Shown piece after piece: positions 29,339 to 40,318 of a DNA stretch of 64,000 bases. The position numbers and the translations under genes were made by a program. Position 1 is the stretch's first letter, and every line of letters starts with the position of its first letter. Origin of the DNA: Tianweitania sp. UT-5YL-CI-8. Its GTDB lineage: Bacteria; Pseudomonadota; Alphaproteobacteria; Rhizobiales; Rhizobiaceae. The notes under the pieces are model-generated. The model saw only the letters and a program-made list of their open reading frames with translations. It was not told the origin of the DNA and did no database searches. Where the stretch lies: assembly GCF_030010215.1 (NCBI RefSeq), contig NZ_JASCRR010000007.1:153173-217172 (forward strand), read 5' to 3'.

Positions 29339-30604
29339 ATGCAGGAAATGAAACTTTCCGAGTTCAAGAATAAAAAACCGCCGGAGCTGATCGCTTTTGC
29401 CGAATCGCTCGAGGTCGAAAACGCCAGCGTCATGCGCAAGCAGGAACTGATGTTCGCGATCCTGAAGAAGCTTGCCGGCAACGACGTTGAGATCATTGGC
29501 GACGGTGTCGTCGAAGTCCTGCAGGACGGTTTCGGCTTTTTGCGTTCGGCCAATGCCAACTATCTTCCAGGTCCGGACGATATCTATATCTCGCCCTCGC
29601 AGATCCGCCGCTTCTCGCTGAAGACCGGCGATACGGTCGAAGGTCCGATCCGCAGTCCCAAGGAAGGCGAACGCTATTTTGCCCTTCTCAAGGTCAACAC
29701 AATCAACTTCGACGATCCGGAAAAAATCCGGCATAAGATTCACTTCGACAATCTGACGCCGCTCTACCCGACCTCGCGGCTGAAGATGGAGGTCGAGAAT
29801 CCGACGACCAAGGATATTTCGCCGCGTGTGGTCGACCTTGTGGCGCCGATCGGCAAGGGCCAGCGCGCGCTGATCATCGCTCCGCCCCGCACCGGCAAAA
29901 CGGTGCTGATGCAGAACATCGCCCATTCGATCGCCAAGAACCATCCCGAGTGCTACCTGATCGTGCTTCTGATCGACGAGCGCCCAGAGGAAGTGACCGA
30001 CATGCAGCGTTCGGTCCAGGGCGAGGTCGTTTCCTCCACCTTCGATGAGCCGGCTGTGCGCCACGTCCAGGTCGCGGAAATGGTCATCGAAAAGGCCAAG
30101 CGTCTGGTCGAGCATGGCCGGGACGTTGTCATCCTGCTCGATTCCATCACCCGCCTCGGTCGCGCCTACAACACCGTCGTGCCATCATCCGGCAAGGTTC
30201 TGACCGGCGGTGTCGACGCCAACGCCCTGCAGCGCCCGAAGCGTTTCTTCGGTGCTGCGCGTAACATCGAAGAAGGCGGTTCCTTGACCATCATCGCGAC
30301 AGCGCTGATAGACACCGGCAGCCGCATGGACGAGGTCATTTTCGAAGAGTTCAAGGGCACTGGCAACTCGGAAATCGTGCTCGACCGCAAGGTTTCCGAC
30401 AAGCGCATCTTCCCGGCCATGGATATCCTCAAGTCCGGTACCCGCAAGGAAGACTTGCTGGTCGCCCGTCAGGACCTGCAGAAAATCTTCGTACTGCGCC
30501 GCATTCTGGCGCCGATGGGAACCACCGATGCGATCGAGTTCCTTATCGACAAGCTCAAACAGACCAAGACGAACAGCGACTTCTTCGATTCGATGAACAC
30601 CTAA
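29339..30604 (+). CDS. rho: Transcription termination factor Rho
   Basis: 421 residues. N-terminal Rho domain [22 protein letters not shown]-binding cold-shock domain with [29 protein letters not shown], Walker [18 protein letters not shown] (about residues 176-192), Walker [11 protein letters not shown], and the R loop. Hexameric helicase that ends transcription. The conserved hemE-hemJ-rho-mnmE-mnmG order is typical of rhizobial origins. A strong terminator follows. Confidence 0.97.
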   Translation: MQEMKLSEFKNKKPPELIAFAESLEVENASVMRKQELMFAILKKLAGNDVEIIGDGVVEVLQDGFGFLRSANANYLPGPDDIYISPSQIRRFSLKTGDTVEGPIRSPKEGERYFALLKVNTINFDDPEKIRHKIHFDNLTPLYPTSRLKMEVENPTTKDISPRVVDLVAPIGKGQRALIIAPPRTGKTVLMQNIAHSIAKNHPECYLIVLLIDERPEEVTDMQRSVQGEVVSSTFDEPAVRHVQVAEMVIEKAKRLVEHGRDVVILLDSITRLGRAYNTVVPSSGKVLTGGVDANALQRPKRFFGAARNIEEGGSLTIIATALIDTGSRMDEVIFEEFKGTGNSEIVLDRKVSDKRIFPAMDILKSGTRKEDLLVARQDLQKIFVLRRILAPMGTTDAIEFLIDKLKQTKTNSDFFDSMNT

Positions 30605-30646
30605 TCAGTTCATCTCAAGCACGACGTGGTGCTAGAGGACAAAATA

Positions 30647-30678
30647 AAAAGCCGGCGCCACAGATGGCGCCGGCTTTT
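30647..30678 (+). terminator. Rho-independent terminator after rho
   Basis: Perfect 14-bp stem AAAAGCCGGCGCCA - CAGA - TGGCGCCGGCTTTT, 42 bases after the rho stop. Confidence 0.9.
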
Positions 30679-30949
30679 CGCGTCGGCGCGATATCGACCG
30701 CAAGGTCGATTTTCACTGGTAGTCTGACAAGTGGATCAAACCAAATTCGATTCACTACCGTAACAAGCCGATCCGTTGCGGTTGAAAAGGTTATAATTGG
30801 GGCCGGGCATTGCGGTGCCGGCCCTAATGTTGGCCATAGGTCAAGGTAAGAGCGACTCCGCCTTCGCAGCAGCCGTAAAACATGCTGATAAGGTCCTTCT
30901 AAGTGAGGAACGGGGACCCTTGTCTACGTCGCTATGAACAGAGAAGTAT
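30679..30949. other. Intergenic region rho-mnmE
   Basis: No supported gene. A second small hairpin ATCGACC - GCAA - GGTCGAT followed by TTTT lies at 30693-30713. The rest should contain the mnmE promoter; I see no confident -35/-10 pair. No convincing ribosome binding site precedes the mnmE ATG other than AGAGAAG about 7 bases upstream. Confidence 0.4.
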
Positions 30950-32269
30950 ATGCAGTTTGACCAAACGATATTCGCGCTCTCAAGCGGTCACCTTCCCTCT
31001 GGGGTCGCGGTCATTCGCGTGTCGGGACCTCACTGTCGATTCGTCACCGAAACGATTATTGGAGCGCTCCCGACGTCACGCCAGGCGCAATATGGCGTTT
31101 TAAAGGACACATCGGGCGGCATCATCGATCATGGACTGACACTTTTTTTTCCGGCTCCCGCAAGTTTTACCGGTGAGGATGTGACTGAATTTCATGTTCA
31201 CGGCGGTCGCGCGGTGGTCGCCGCCGTTTTGCAATGCCTCTCTTCTCTCCCCGGCTGCCGACATGCGGAAGCCGGGGAGTTTTCCCGTCGGTCGTTCCTC
31301 AATGGCAAGATGGACCTTTTGGGCGTTGAAGCGGTTGCCGACCTGATAGCTGCGGAAACAGAAGCGGAGCGCCGCCTTGCCGTTCAAAATTCCTCCGGTA
31401 TTCAGGCCGAGTTGTACGCTGCGTGGAGACGTCGGCTTATCCACGCCCGTGCCATGATCGAAGCGGAGATGGATTTTAGCGACGAAGGCGACATTCCTGG
31501 ATCGGTGTCTGATATGGTTTGGCGTGATATCGAAACACTTGTGGTTGAGATTTATGATCACATCGCCGGATTTAGACGCACAGAAATCATTCGTGACGGT
31601 TTTGATGTCGTGATCGTCGGCGCCCCAAATGCCGGTAAGTCCAGCCTCCTGAACGCTCTGTTGGAGCGAGACGCCGCGATTGTCGCGGATGAGCCTGGGA
31701 CGACCCGTGACTTGGTCGAGACCGTTCTCGACATTGATGGGATCAAGGTTCGGCTGACAGATACGGCCGGTCTTCGGGATGGCGCCGGTAAGGTGGAAAG
31801 CATTGGGATCGACAGGGCGAGAAGGCGGGCGGAACATGCCGATCTTGTATTGTATCTCCGCGACGTAGCCGACTTTTCAGATCTCTTGCCATACTCCGGG
31901 GAAGGCGTTCTTCGCATTGGCTCCAAGGTGGACTTATCAGAAACTCAGCCATCAACCATCATGTATGACTGCTTGGTTTCCAGTGTCAGCGGAGAAGGGC
32001 TCGAAACACTTCGCTCGCTGATTTCTTCTCGCGCAAGCGCGTCCCTTGGTAACAGGAGCGACATTCTCCCCTCTCGGCTCAGGCACGTAGAGTTGCTGCA
32101 GCAGGCTTTGAAAGCACTACAAACGGCTGCATCTGATGAAACTAAGCCGTTAGAATTAAGGGCTGAGGACCTGCGGCAGGCTTCTCACGTCATTGGACGT
32201 GTATCCGGTGAGGTGGACGTGGAAGACCTTCTCGACGTCATCTTCTCCCAATTTTGTGTTGGAAAATAG
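30950..32269 (+). CDS. mnmE: tRNA modification GTPase MnmE
   Basis: 439 residues. Folate-binding N-terminal domain (VAVIRVSGP, AEAGEFSRRSFLNGKMDL), an inserted Ras-like G domain with G1 GAPNAGKSSLLN (about residues 224-235), G2/G3 TTRD and DTAGLRD, and the C-terminal CVGK catalytic tail (FCVGK). With MnmG it makes 5-carboxymethylaminomethyl-uridine at tRNA wobble positions. Codon use is clearly less GC-rich than genes before 30 kb. A parS-like site begins at the stop codon. Confidence 0.95.
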   Translation: MQFDQTIFALSSGHLPSGVAVIRVSGPHCRFVTETIIGALPTSRQAQYGVLKDTSGGIIDHGLTLFFPAPASFTGEDVTEFHVHGGRAVVAAVLQCLSSLPGCRHAEAGEFSRRSFLNGKMDLLGVEAVADLIAAETEAERRLAVQNSSGIQAELYAAWRRRLIHARAMIEAEMDFSDEGDIPGSVSDMVWRDIETLVVEIYDHIAGFRRTEIIRDGFDVVIVGAPNAGKSSLLNALLERDAAIVADEPGTTRDLVETVLDIDGIKVRLTDTAGLRDGAGKVESIGIDRARRRAEHADLVLYLRDVADFSDLLPYSGEGVLRIGSKVDLSETQPSTIMYDCLVSSVSGEGLETLRSLISSRASASLGNRSDILPSRLRHVELLQQALKALQTAASDETKPLELRAEDLRQASHVIGRVSGEVDVEDLLDVIFSQFCVGK

Positions 32270-32285
32270 TGACTCACGTGAAACA
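32270..32285. promoter_or_regulatory. parS: parS-like site 1 (degenerate)
   Basis: TGACTCACGTGAAACA, 14 of 16 bases matching the ParB target TGTTTCACGTGAAACA. It starts immediately after the mnmE stop, 56 bases from the better site 2. Confidence 0.6.
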
Positions 32286-32340
32286 CGCTCATGGTGGTCT
32301 CGCTGCGACGAGTGAGAGAATACAACTATAGAGAGTCTAA

Positions 32341-32356
32341 TGTTTCACGTGAAACC
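32341..32356. promoter_or_regulatory. parS: parS site 2
   Basis: TGTTTCACGTGAAACC, 15 of 16 matches to the consensus, in the mnmE-mnmG gap about 5 kb from the predicted oriC and 2.6 kb upstream of parA. Confidence 0.85.
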
Positions 32357-32416
32357 TGCATCGCCTTGACTTGGCCTTTAAGAGACGACATGTCTCCTCA
32401 GAGCAGGAATCGATTC

Positions 32417-34294
32417 ATGCGCCAAAAATTCGACGTCATTGTCATTGGTGGGGGACACGCGGGTTGTGAGGCCGCGAGTGCCGCAGCGCGGTCAGGCGCA
32501 ATCACCGCACTTCTGACGATGAGCCGCGATACCATCGGCGTGATGTCTTGCAACCCGGCTATTGGCGGCCTTGGTAAGGGACATCTCGTCCGCGAAATCG
32601 ATGCCATGGATGGCCTGATGGGCCGCGTCGCAGATGCCGCAGGTATTCAATTTCGTTTGCTCAATCGGCGAAAAGGTCCTGCCGTCCGGGGCCCGCGTAC
32701 GCAGGCGGATCGACGTCTGTATAAAGAGGCCATGCAAGGTGCGATTTCCGAGCAGCACGATTTGGAAATTATCGAAGGTGAAGCATTCGACATCGATATC
32801 GACGACGGACGCGTTGTTGCGGTGCTACTCGCGGACGGGCGTCGGCTGTCGTGCGGCGCCGTTGTCCTCACAACCGGCACCTTTCTTGATGGCTTGATTC
32901 ATATCGGCGAGCGCAAGCTTAAGGCGGGGCGGATGAACGAGAATCCATCTATTGGTCTGTCACAAACGCTGAAGCGTGCTGGCTTTTCGCTGGGACGGCT
33001 GAAAACCGGGACCCCTCCCCGACTTGACGGAAAAACAATCGACTGGCGGCAGTTGGACAGCCAGGCTGCGGATGAAGAACCGGTCCCATTTTCCCTGATG
33101 ACGGATGTCATTCTCAATCGACAAATTGAATGTGGCATCACCCGCACGACAGCGCGGACCCACCAGGTCATCCGCGACAATCTGCATCGTTCTGCGATGT
33201 ATTCTGGGTCGATCCAGGGTGTCGGTCCGCGCTATTGTCCATCCATTGAGGACAAGATCGTTAAGTTTGGAGACCGTGACGGGCATCAGATATTTCTGGA
33301 ACCTGAAGGGCTTGACGATGACACGGTCTATCCGAACGGGATATCGACCTCGCTTCCCGAAGAGGTTCAGCGGGAGATTATTGCATCGATTCCCGGGCTC
33401 GAGAAAGCGTCAATCCTCCAGCCCGGTTACGCCATCGAATATGACCATATCGACCCCCGCGAACTGGATGCAGGTCTGCAAACCAAACGGGTGCCTGGGC
33501 TTTTTATGGCCGGACAGATCAACGGTACGACGGGATATGAGGAAGCAGCGGCTCAGGGGCTGATAGCAGGTATAAACGCTGCGCGAGTTACCGGAGGTTC
33601 TGCTCCATTCCGATTGAGCCGCGCAGAGGCTTATATCGGTGTGATGATCGATGACTTAACCTCGCGCGGTGTCAGCGAGCCCTACCGTATGTTTACATCC
33701 CGCGCCGAATTTCGCCTCTCGCTGCGTGCGGACAATGCGGATGAACGCCTGACACCAGTGGCTTTGGATCTCGGCATTGTGTCCGAAGCTCGTACCGCTC
33801 GGTTTGCAAAAATACAATCTCGGCTCGACCACGCTCGGTCGCTATTGCAAGGGCTTACTCTGTCGCCAAATGAGGCGCGGCGCTATGGCCTCGAGGTCAA
33901 CCAAGATGGTGTCCGCCGCACCTTATATGAACTGTTGGCATATCCATCGGTGGAGCTGTCAAATCTTTTGGTCGTGGACAACGCCTTGGGCGGTTTTGAC
34001 AACAAAACGGTTGAGGCCATAGAGACAGAAGCCAAATACTCCGTTTATTTGAATCGGCAGCGTAACGATGCGGCCCAGCTGATTAAGGAAGAAGAACGGC
34101 TGATCCCCCTTGCTTTATCTTTCGATGATGTTTCAGGCCTTTCAAACGAACTGCGTCAGAAGCTACGCTCTCAGAGGCCGGTCAGCTTGGCAGCTGCGAG
34201 TAAGATCGAGGGTATGACACCAGCAGCCTTGGCTATCATTCTAGCTTCCATCCGGCATCACGAACGGCTTATCGAGCGCGGTGCGGCCGCGTGA
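32417..34294 (+). CDS. mnmG: tRNA uridine 5-carboxymethylaminomethyl modification enzyme MnmG
   Basis: 625 residues from the ATG at 32417, with AGGA about 9 bases upstream and the family N-terminus [20 protein letters not shown]; longer frames add residues that run through the parS site. FAD Rossmann motif [48 protein letters not shown] and the C-terminal helical MnmE-binding domain are present. Partner of MnmE. The stop overlaps the rsmG start by 4 bases. Confidence 0.95.
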   Translation: MRQKFDVIVIGGGHAGCEAASAAARSGAITALLTMSRDTIGVMSCNPAIGGLGKGHLVREIDAMDGLMGRVADAAGIQFRLLNRRKGPAVRGPRTQADRRLYKEAMQGAISEQHDLEIIEGEAFDIDIDDGRVVAVLLADGRRLSCGAVVLTTGTFLDGLIHIGERKLKAGRMNENPSIGLSQTLKRAGFSLGRLKTGTPPRLDGKTIDWRQLDSQAADEEPVPFSLMTDVILNRQIECGITRTTARTHQVIRDNLHRSAMYSGSIQGVGPRYCPSIEDKIVKFGDRDGHQIFLEPEGLDDDTVYPNGISTSLPEEVQREIIASIPGLEKASILQPGYAIEYDHIDPRELDAGLQTKRVPGLFMAGQINGTTGYEEAAAQGLIAGINAARVTGGSAPFRLSRAEAYIGVMIDDLTSRGVSEPYRMFTSRAEFRLSLRADNADERLTPVALDLGIVSEARTARFAKIQSRLDHARSLLQGLTLSPNEARRYGLEVNQDGVRRTLYELLAYPSVELSNLLVVDNALGGFDNKTVEAIETEAKYSVYLNRQRNDAAQLIKEEERLIPLALSFDDVSGLSNELRQKLRSQRPVSLAAASKIEGMTPAALAIILASIRHHERLIERGAAA

Positions 34295-34923
34295 AAAGTG
34301 AGTCTTTTCAAAGCTTGGTTGATATAGCCGGGCCAGTTTCACGTGAAACATATGAGCGCTTGACCCTCTTTAAACTGTCGTTTCTGAAATGGGCCAGCAG
34401 AATCAATTTGATATCACCCTCAACATTTCCGGAAGTGTGGCAGCGCCATATTCTTGATAGTGGCCAAATTTTTCCGCTTGCCGGCTCCGCAACCCGATGG
34501 CTGGATCTGGGGTCGGGCGGCGGTTTTCCCGGCTTGATTCTAGCCCTTCTACTATGTGATCGCGAAGACGCGAGGATTGATCTTGTTGAAAGCAATCGGA
34601 AAAAGTGCGGTTTTCTCCAGGCAATGATTGGTGAATTCGATCTTCCAGCCCTCGTTCATCCGCTCCGAATCGAAGACGCTTTTGAGAAAGTGGCGGAACC
34701 CGAGGTGATTACGGCTCGCGCTCTGGCACCGTTGCCTCATTTGCTTGATCTCGCCAGCCCGTGGCTGACAGAAGGCGCGACGGCCTTCTTTCATAAAGGT
34801 CGGGATTATCGAGCCGAGTTGGCAGAAAGCGCTCATCAGTGGCGGTTCGATCTGGTAGAACACGCGAGCAGGATTGACGCTGATAGCGTGATCCTCGAGA
34901 TTCGCAGTCTGCGCAGGCTTTAG
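34291..34923 (+). CDS. rsmG: 16S rRNA (guanine-N7) methyltransferase RsmG
   Basis: 210 residues from a GTG start (34291) overlapping the mnmG stop (GTGA). SAM-binding motif [19 protein letters not shown] (about residues 69-87), [10 protein letters not shown] and ITARALAPL. Methylates G527 of 16S rRNA; loss gives low-level streptomycin resistance in other bacteria. It carries a parS site in its 5' coding part (34335-34350), encoding GPVSRETYE. Confidence 0.95.
   Translation: MKSESFQSLVDIAGPVSRETYERLTLFKLSFLKWASRINLISPSTFPEVWQRHILDSGQIFPLAGSATRWLDLGSGGGFPGLILALLLCDREDARIDLVESNRKKCGFLQAMIGEFDLPALVHPLRIEDAFEKVAEPEVITARALAPLPHLLDLASPWLTEGATAFFHKGRDYRAELAESAHQWRFDLVEHASRIDADSVILEIRSLRRL
34335..34350. 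promoter_or_regulatory. parS: parS site 3, inside rsmG
   Basis: AGTTTCACGTGAAACA, 15 of 16 matches to the consensus. It lies in coding sequence, where VSRET is encoded; parS in this part of gidB/rsmG is known in other bacteria. Confidence 0.85.
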
Positions 34924-34969
34924 GCTGCCGAATCCCATGAATGGTCAAACTGAGCCGGCAGGCAAACGT

Positions 34970-35767
34970 ATGAATATTCGTCCTCGAATCATCACGGTCG
35001 CTAACCAGAAAGGCGGGGTGGGTAAAACCACGACCGCTATCAATCTAGCCACCGCCCTTGCGGCTATTGGCGAGAAGGTTCTGGTGATTGATCTTGATCC
35101 CCAGGGCAATGCCAGCACAGGCCTTGGGATCGATCGGCGTGACCGCCCGGTGTCGTCCTATGATGTTCTGACGGGCGAGCTCGAAATCGAGCAGGCGGTC
35201 ATAGCTACGGCTGTTCCCGGTCTCTTTCTCATTCCCTCGACTATGGATCTTCTTGGTGTCGAGATGGAAATAGCCTCTCAGCCTGACCGCGTGCTAAAAC
35301 TCCGCAACGCATTGCGTGCCGCTTCGGCACGCGGTGTCGGCTTCAGCTACGTTTTGATCGATTGCCCGCCTTCGTTGAATCTTCTGACGCTCAATTCCAT
35401 GGCAGCGGCAGATTCGGTGCTCGTTCCGCTACAATGCGAGTTCTTCGCACTCGAAGGCTTGAGCCAGCTCTTGGAAACGGTGAACCAAGTTCGTGGTTCG
35501 ATCAACCCCGACTTGATCATACAGGGTATTGTTCTGACCATGTATGATGGACGAAATAATCTTGCCAATCAGGTGGTAGATGATGTGCGGGCGCATATGG
35601 GTGAAAAGGTCTATGAGACGGTCATTCCCCGCAACGTCCGTATCTCCGAAGCGCCGTCGTATGGTAAGCCAGCCATTCTGTATGATCTTAAATGCTCCGG
35701 CAGCCAGGCTTATCTGCAATTGGCTTCGGAAGTTATCCGGCGTGAGCGCAAATTGCGTGCGGCGTAA
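34970..35767 (+). CDS. parA: Chromosome partitioning ATPase ParA
   Basis: 265 residues from the ATG at 34970, which gives the normal ParA length and N-terminus NIRPRIITVANQKGGVGK; an upstream ATG at 34937 adds 11 residues without a better ribosome binding site. Deviant Walker A KGGVGKTTTAIN, Walker A' DLDPQGNASTGL and Walker B VLIDCPPSLNLLTLN. Walker-type ATPase that moves ParB-parS complexes during chromosome segregation. Followed by parB after 45 bases. Confidence 0.95.
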   Translation: MNIRPRIITVANQKGGVGKTTTAINLATALAAIGEKVLVIDLDPQGNASTGLGIDRRDRPVSSYDVLTGELEIEQAVIATAVPGLFLIPSTMDLLGVEMEIASQPDRVLKLRNALRAASARGVGFSYVLIDCPPSLNLLTLNSMAAADSVLVPLQCEFFALEGLSQLLETVNQVRGSINPDLIIQGIVLTMYDGRNNLANQVVDDVRAHMGEKVYETVIPRNVRISEAPSYGKPAILYDLKCSGSQAYLQLASEVIRRERKLRAA

Positions 35768-35812
35768 TCGATTCGGAACCGAAACAAAGTCTTAGCAATG
35801 GTTGATGAGAAG

Positions 35813-36727
35813 ATGAACGAAGATATCTCCCGGAAGAGGCTTGGCCGCGGTCTTGCAGCGCTGATCGGAGAGATGGACAAGCCAGCCGAGCAGGCACCGA
35901 TTGCGCCTGCCGACGGCAAAGTTCCTATCGAATTCATCACACCCAACCCTAAGAATCCGCGCCGTACATTTCCGGAGACGGAACTGGCCGATCTTGCTCA
36001 ATCCATTCGCGAACATGGTCTTGTCCAGCCCGTCGTGGTCCGGACATCTGCGGGACAGACCGGCCGCTATGAGATTATCGCTGGCGAGCGCCGGTGGCGT
36101 GCATCGCAACGCGCGGGACTCTCCGAAATTCCGGTCATTGTCCGGGAAGTCAACGATCGGACCGCGCTGGAGCTTGCGATCATCGAGAACGTTCAGCGTG
36201 CCGATCTCAACGCTATTGAAGAGGCGGCCGGCTATCAGCAGCTCATCGACGATCACAGCTATACGCAGGCCGATCTCGGTCAGGTGATCGGAAAGAGCCG
36301 CAGCCATGTCGCCAACACACTGCGGCTGCTCAAGCTGCCGGCGGTGATTCGTGATATGCTGGTCAATGGCGACCTGTCCGCCGGACATGCGCGCGCGCTG
36401 GTCACGGCTGCCGATCCGGCCGGCCTGGCAAAACGGATTGTCGAAGAGGGGCTTTCGGTTCGGCAGGTCGAGGCTTTGGCTCAGATGCCTGTCGACCGGC
36501 AAGACGATTCGGATGTGGTTCGCGCGCGTCCGGACAAGGACGCCGACACGATCGCACTGGAAAAGCTGTTATCGGACGTTATCGGCATGCGTGTCGCCAT
36601 CGCCCATAAGCAACAGGGCGGTGAGATCAAAATCGCCTATACCTCGCTGGAACAGCTCGATGATGTGTGCCGCCGCCTGAAGGGCAGCGAGGCAACCGTC
36701 AGGACGCCGCGGATTCGCGAACTGTAG
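35813..36727 (+). CDS. parB: Chromosome partitioning protein ParB
   Basis: 304 residues from the ATG at 35813 (MNEDISRKRLGRGLAALIGE, the usual start); an ATG at 35798 is an alternative. The N-terminal LGRGLAALIGE binds ParA; ITPNPKNPRRTF starts the ParB/Srx-like CTPase domain with the GERRWRAS motif; the HTH is YTQADLGQVIGKSRSHVANTLRLL; a C-terminal dimer domain ends TVRTPRIREL. It loads at parS sites, four good examples of which are in this window. Convergent with holA. Confidence 0.95.
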   Translation: MNEDISRKRLGRGLAALIGEMDKPAEQAPIAPADGKVPIEFITPNPKNPRRTFPETELADLAQSIREHGLVQPVVVRTSAGQTGRYEIIAGERRWRASQRAGLSEIPVIVREVNDRTALELAIIENVQRADLNAIEEAAGYQQLIDDHSYTQADLGQVIGKSRSHVANTLRLLKLPAVIRDMLVNGDLSAGHARALVTAADPAGLAKRIVEEGLSVRQVEALAQMPVDRQDDSDVVRARPDKDADTIALEKLLSDVIGMRVAIAHKQQGGEIKIAYTSLEQLDDVCRRLKGSEATVRTPRIREL

Positions 36728-36737
36728 AAAATGTCTG

Positions 36738-37787
36738 TCAGCGGCCGCGTTGCGCCCGGCGTGCGCCTTCTATCGCTAGCGCGAGCAGTGCCTGGCGCGT
36801 CAGGGCAATCGCAAGGTCGGCGCGTTGACGGCTTTGTAAGGTTGTTGCCTGCAGGCGCTCCAGCGCTCGGCTCAGGCCCTCGCCGTTCCAGCGGGTGATG
36901 GCGCGCTCAACTGCTTTTTTCCGACCATAAAACACCGGCGGGCGCTGGGCGGCAACGACGCTCGACGCACTGCTCAGACGCTTTTCCATTTCGCCGCGCA
37001 TGGCATGCAGCGACTGGACGTAGCGCATGGCGGCGCCAAGTAACTGCCCAGCTTGACTGGGTGTCTGGCACTGGCGGGTGAAGGCGATGTCGAGGGTCTC
37101 GATATCTCCGTCCAGGGCCGCGTCTATCGCTTCGTCCATGGACAGCGCCGCGACATCCCCGGACATTGCCTTGACGTCGTCCAGCGTGACCTCGCCCTTG
37201 TCGAGGGCGTAGAGCGCTAGTTTCTGCACCTCGCCGCGCGACGCAAGCCGATCGCCGCCGAGATTGGCCCGCAGGGCCTGGCGGGCGTGAAGGCTGATGG
37301 AAAGCCCGGCCTTCTGCATCTCATCGTCAATAATGGTCTCGATCTCACGTGTCTCATCGGCATAGCAAGGCAGAGCCATTCCGCAGAATGCGCCCTCCAC
37401 CACCGTGCGCAGGGCCACACCCTTCTTCAGGTCGCCGCCCTCGATCAGCACGATGGCATCGGGCTGCGGCTCGGCCGCAAGCAGCTTGACTGCGTCCGAA
37501 ATAGCCCTCTGGATGCCGGCATTGCGCAGCCAGACGAGACGACGGGTGGCAAACATCGGTACGGTGCGCACCTCGTCGATCAGCCGGCCGGCATCCTTGT
37601 CGATCTCGGCGGCATCGAGCTTGATGACCGAGAACGGATCGTCCAGCGGCAGCCCGGATTTTTCGGCGAAAATCTTGGCGCGCTCCGAGACCAGCCCGCG
37701 ATCAGGGCCGTAAAGCAGGACGATCGAGACCTCCGTCGTCGGCCGGGCTAGCCAGGATTCGACTTCGTGAGCTTTCTTCTGTGCCAT
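36738..37787 (-). CDS. holA: DNA polymerase III delta subunit
   Basis: 349 residues. Starts MAQKKAHEVESWLARP and contains the clamp-loader features LLYGPDRGLVSERAKIF and NARLVWLRNAG-like RLVWLRNAG, LANLGGDRLASRGEVQKL-type motif (NLGGDRLASRGEVQKLALY, about 174-192). Clamp loader subunit that opens the beta clamp. Convergent with parB (10-base gap); the lptE gene that often precedes holA is absent here, with tex upstream instead. Confidence 0.9.
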   Translation of the reverse strand: MAQKKAHEVESWLARPTTEVSIVLLYGPDRGLVSERAKIFAEKSGLPLDDPFSVIKLDAAEIDKDAGRLIDEVRTVPMFATRRLVWLRNAGIQRAISDAVKLLAAEPQPDAIVLIEGGDLKKGVALRTVVEGAFCGMALPCYADETREIETIIDDEMQKAGLSISLHARQALRANLGGDRLASRGEVQKLALYALDKGEVTLDDVKAMSGDVAALSMDEAIDAALDGDIETLDIAFTRQCQTPSQAGQLLGAAMRYVQSLHAMRGEMEKRLSSASSVVAAQRPPVFYGRKKAVERAITRWNGEGLSRALERLQATTLQSRQRADLAIALTRQALLALAIEGARRAQRGR

Positions 37788-37836
37788 GCCACTTCAGTAC
37801 CACGCGGCCGGTGAGGGCGGCACGGTCTTCTGATCC

Positions 37837-40143
37837 CTATTTGCGCTTGAAGGCGTCGGCGAGCGCCGAGCCGAAGGAGCCTTGCGACGCCGACGGCTCG
37901 CCCTTGGACTTGGCCAAGGCTGGCTTGAACGAGCCAGGCTTGTCGCGCTGCCGCGGTTCGGGTCTTGCACCTTCATCTGCCTGCTTGCGCATGGTCAGCC
38001 CGATGCGTTTGCGCGGAACGTCGACCTCGACCACGCGTACCTTCACCACGTCGCCGGCCTTGACCACCTCGTGCGGATCCTTGACGAAACGGTCGGCGAG
38101 CTGGGAGACATGGACCAGCCCATCCTGGTGCACGCCGATATCGACGAAAGCGCCGAAGGCAGCGACGTTGGTCACAGTGCCTTCGAGAAGCATGCCAGGC
38201 TTGAGATCCTTGATGTCGTCGACGCCGTCAGCGAAGGTCGCTGTCTTGAAGCTCGGTCGCGGGTCGCGGCCCGGCTTTTCCAGTTCGGCGATAATGTCCT
38301 TGACCGTCGGCAGGCCGAACCGGTCGTCGACGAAGATGCGGGGGTCGAGCGTCTTGAGGGCTGCGCTGTCGCCCATCAGTGCGCGCACATCGCGGCCGCA
38401 GGCGGCAACGATTTTCTTGGCGACGCCATAGGCCTCCGGGTGAACGGACGAGGCGTCCAGCGGCTCCTTGCCGTCACGAATGCGCAGGAAGCCGGCGCAT
38501 TGCTCGAAGGCGCGTTGTCCCAGTCGCGGGACCTCCATCAGGCCCTTGCGTGTCTGGAACGGCCCGGCTCGGTCGCGATAGGCGACAACCGCTTCTGCCA
38601 GCGACGCGCCGAGGCCAGATACGCGCGCCAACAGGGGCGCAGATGCGGTGTTGAGATCGACGCCAACGGCGTTCACCGCATCCTCGATCACTGCTTCCAG
38701 CGACCTGCCGAGGCGATATTGGTCGACATCGTGCTGATATTGGCCGACGCCTATGGATTTGGGCTCGATCTTGACCAGTTCCGCCAAGGGGTCTTGAAGG
38801 CGGCGGGCAATCGAGACCGCACCGCGCAACGAGACGTCGAGATTGGGGAATTCGGTCGCCGCCGCCTGCGACGCCGAGTAGACCGAGGCACCGGCTTCCG
38901 AGACGATGACCTTTGTCGGCTTGGGCGCGGGAAGCTCTGTCAGCATGTCGGCAACCAGCCGTTCGGTCTCGCGGCTGCCGGTGCCGTTGCCAATGGCGAT
39001 GAGCTCGACCTTGTGCTTGCGGATCAGCGCTGCAAGTTCCGCCTGGGCGCCTCGCAGGTCATTTCTCGGGGGGAAGGGGTAGACAGTGGCGGTGTCGAGC
39101 AGCTTGCCGGTGCCATCGACGACGGCAACCTTGACGCCCGTGCGAATGCCGGGGTCGAGCCCGATGGTGGTACGCGAGCCCGCCGGGGCGGCCAGAAGCA
39201 GGTCCTTCAGGTTGCGCGAGAAGACGTGGATGGCCTCTTCCTCGGCGCGTTCGCGCAGGTCACGCATCAGGTCGAGCGACAGGGATAGCGACAGTTTTAC
39301 CCGCCAGGTCCAGCCTGCAACCTCACGAAGCCAGACATTGCCGGGCTCGCTGCCGCCGATCCTGTAGGCAGCCGCAATGATACGGTCGACCGGCTTGACC
39401 GGGCTTGTATCATCGGCATCGACTTCGATGTCGAGCGCCAGAAAATCCTCGTTGCGACCGCGCAGCATGGCCAGCGCACGATGTCCGGCGACAGTCGACC
39501 ATTTTTCCACATGGTCGAAATAGTCGGAAAACTTGGTGCCGGCTTCCTGCTTGCCCTCCACCACGCGCGAGCGCAGCACTGCCTTTTCCTTCATATGGGT
39601 GCGAAGAGAACGCAGCAAATCGGCATTTTCGGTCATGCCCTCCGCAACGATGTCGCGCGCACCTTCCAGCGCCGCCTTTATGTCGGGCACGGCTTCGGTG
39701 ATATAAGCGGCGGCGAGATCGGCAGGCAGCAGCCTGCGATCGGCCAGGATTGCATCTGCCAGCGGAGCAAGGCCGCGTTCGCGGGCAATTTCGGCCTTGG
39801 TGCGCCGCTTGGGTTTGTAGGGCAGGTAGATGTCTTCGAGTTCGGCCTTCGTGGTGGAAGCGGCGAGTTTCAGCGCCAGTTCGTCTGTCATCTTGCCCTG
39901 GCCGGTGATGGAGTCGACGATGGAACTGCGCCGGGCATCGAGTTCGCGCAGATAGACAAGGCGCTCGGACAGCGTGCGCAATTGCGTGTCGTCCAGACCG
40001 CCGGTGACTTCCTTGCGGTAACGGGCGACGAAGGGAACGGTCGCACCTTCATCGAGAAGCCCTATTGCGGCCGCGGCCTGTTCCGGCCGGGCGTTGATTT
40101 CGCTAGCGATAAGGACTGCGATACGCCTGGTGTCTGAAGCCAT
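37837..40143 (-). CDS. tex: Tex-family S1 RNA-binding transcription accessory protein
   Basis: 768 residues from the ATG at 40143 ([22 protein letters not shown]), the family start; the longer frame upstream covers an unrelated intergenic stretch. Tex N-domain with [23 protein letters not shown], YqgF-like domain ([22 protein letters not shown]), helix-hairpin-helix motif around [14 protein letters not shown], and an S1 domain near 650-720 ([30 protein letters not shown]). Binds RNA and RNA polymerase; exact job uncertain. Confidence 0.94.
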   Translation of the reverse strand: MASDTRRIAVLIASEINARPEQAAAAIGLLDEGATVPFVARYRKEVTGGLDDTQLRTLSERLVYLRELDARRSSIVDSITGQGKMTDELALKLAASTTKAELEDIYLPYKPKRRTKAEIARERGLAPLADAILADRRLLPADLAAAYITEAVPDIKAALEGARDIVAEGMTENADLLRSLRTHMKEKAVLRSRVVEGKQEAGTKFSDYFDHVEKWSTVAGHRALAMLRGRNEDFLALDIEVDADDTSPVKPVDRIIAAAYRIGGSEPGNVWLREVAGWTWRVKLSLSLSLDLMRDLRERAEEEAIHVFSRNLKDLLLAAPAGSRTTIGLDPGIRTGVKVAVVDGTGKLLDTATVYPFPPRNDLRGAQAELAALIRKHKVELIAIGNGTGSRETERLVADMLTELPAPKPTKVIVSEAGASVYSASQAAATEFPNLDVSLRGAVSIARRLQDPLAELVKIEPKSIGVGQYQHDVDQYRLGRSLEAVIEDAVNAVGVDLNTASAPLLARVSGLGASLAEAVVAYRDRAGPFQTRKGLMEVPRLGQRAFEQCAGFLRIRDGKEPLDASSVHPEAYGVAKKIVAACGRDVRALMGDSAALKTLDPRIFVDDRFGLPTVKDIIAELEKPGRDPRPSFKTATFADGVDDIKDLKPGMLLEGTVTNVAAFGAFVDIGVHQDGLVHVSQLADRFVKDPHEVVKAGDVVKVRVVEVDVPRKRIGLTMRKQADEGARPEPRQRDKPGSFKPALAKSKGEPSASQGSFGSALADAFKRK

Positions 40144-40318
40144 GAAATTCCGAACCTGTTGAAGCAGTGCGCGACCATAGTCGCTTGCGAGGTTGAGGCC
40201 AAATGCCGAATCGACTCCTGCGTGCGCAATTCCACAGATGTCCATGATGCGGCAATTGGCATGCGGCAATGGCTTATATTTGGCGCTAGAAGAAAGAGGG
40301 TGGCATGGAACTGACGAT

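Noticed and set aside
29081..30115. 344-codon minus-strand ORF
   Set aside because: Antisense to rho and the hemJ end; no family features.
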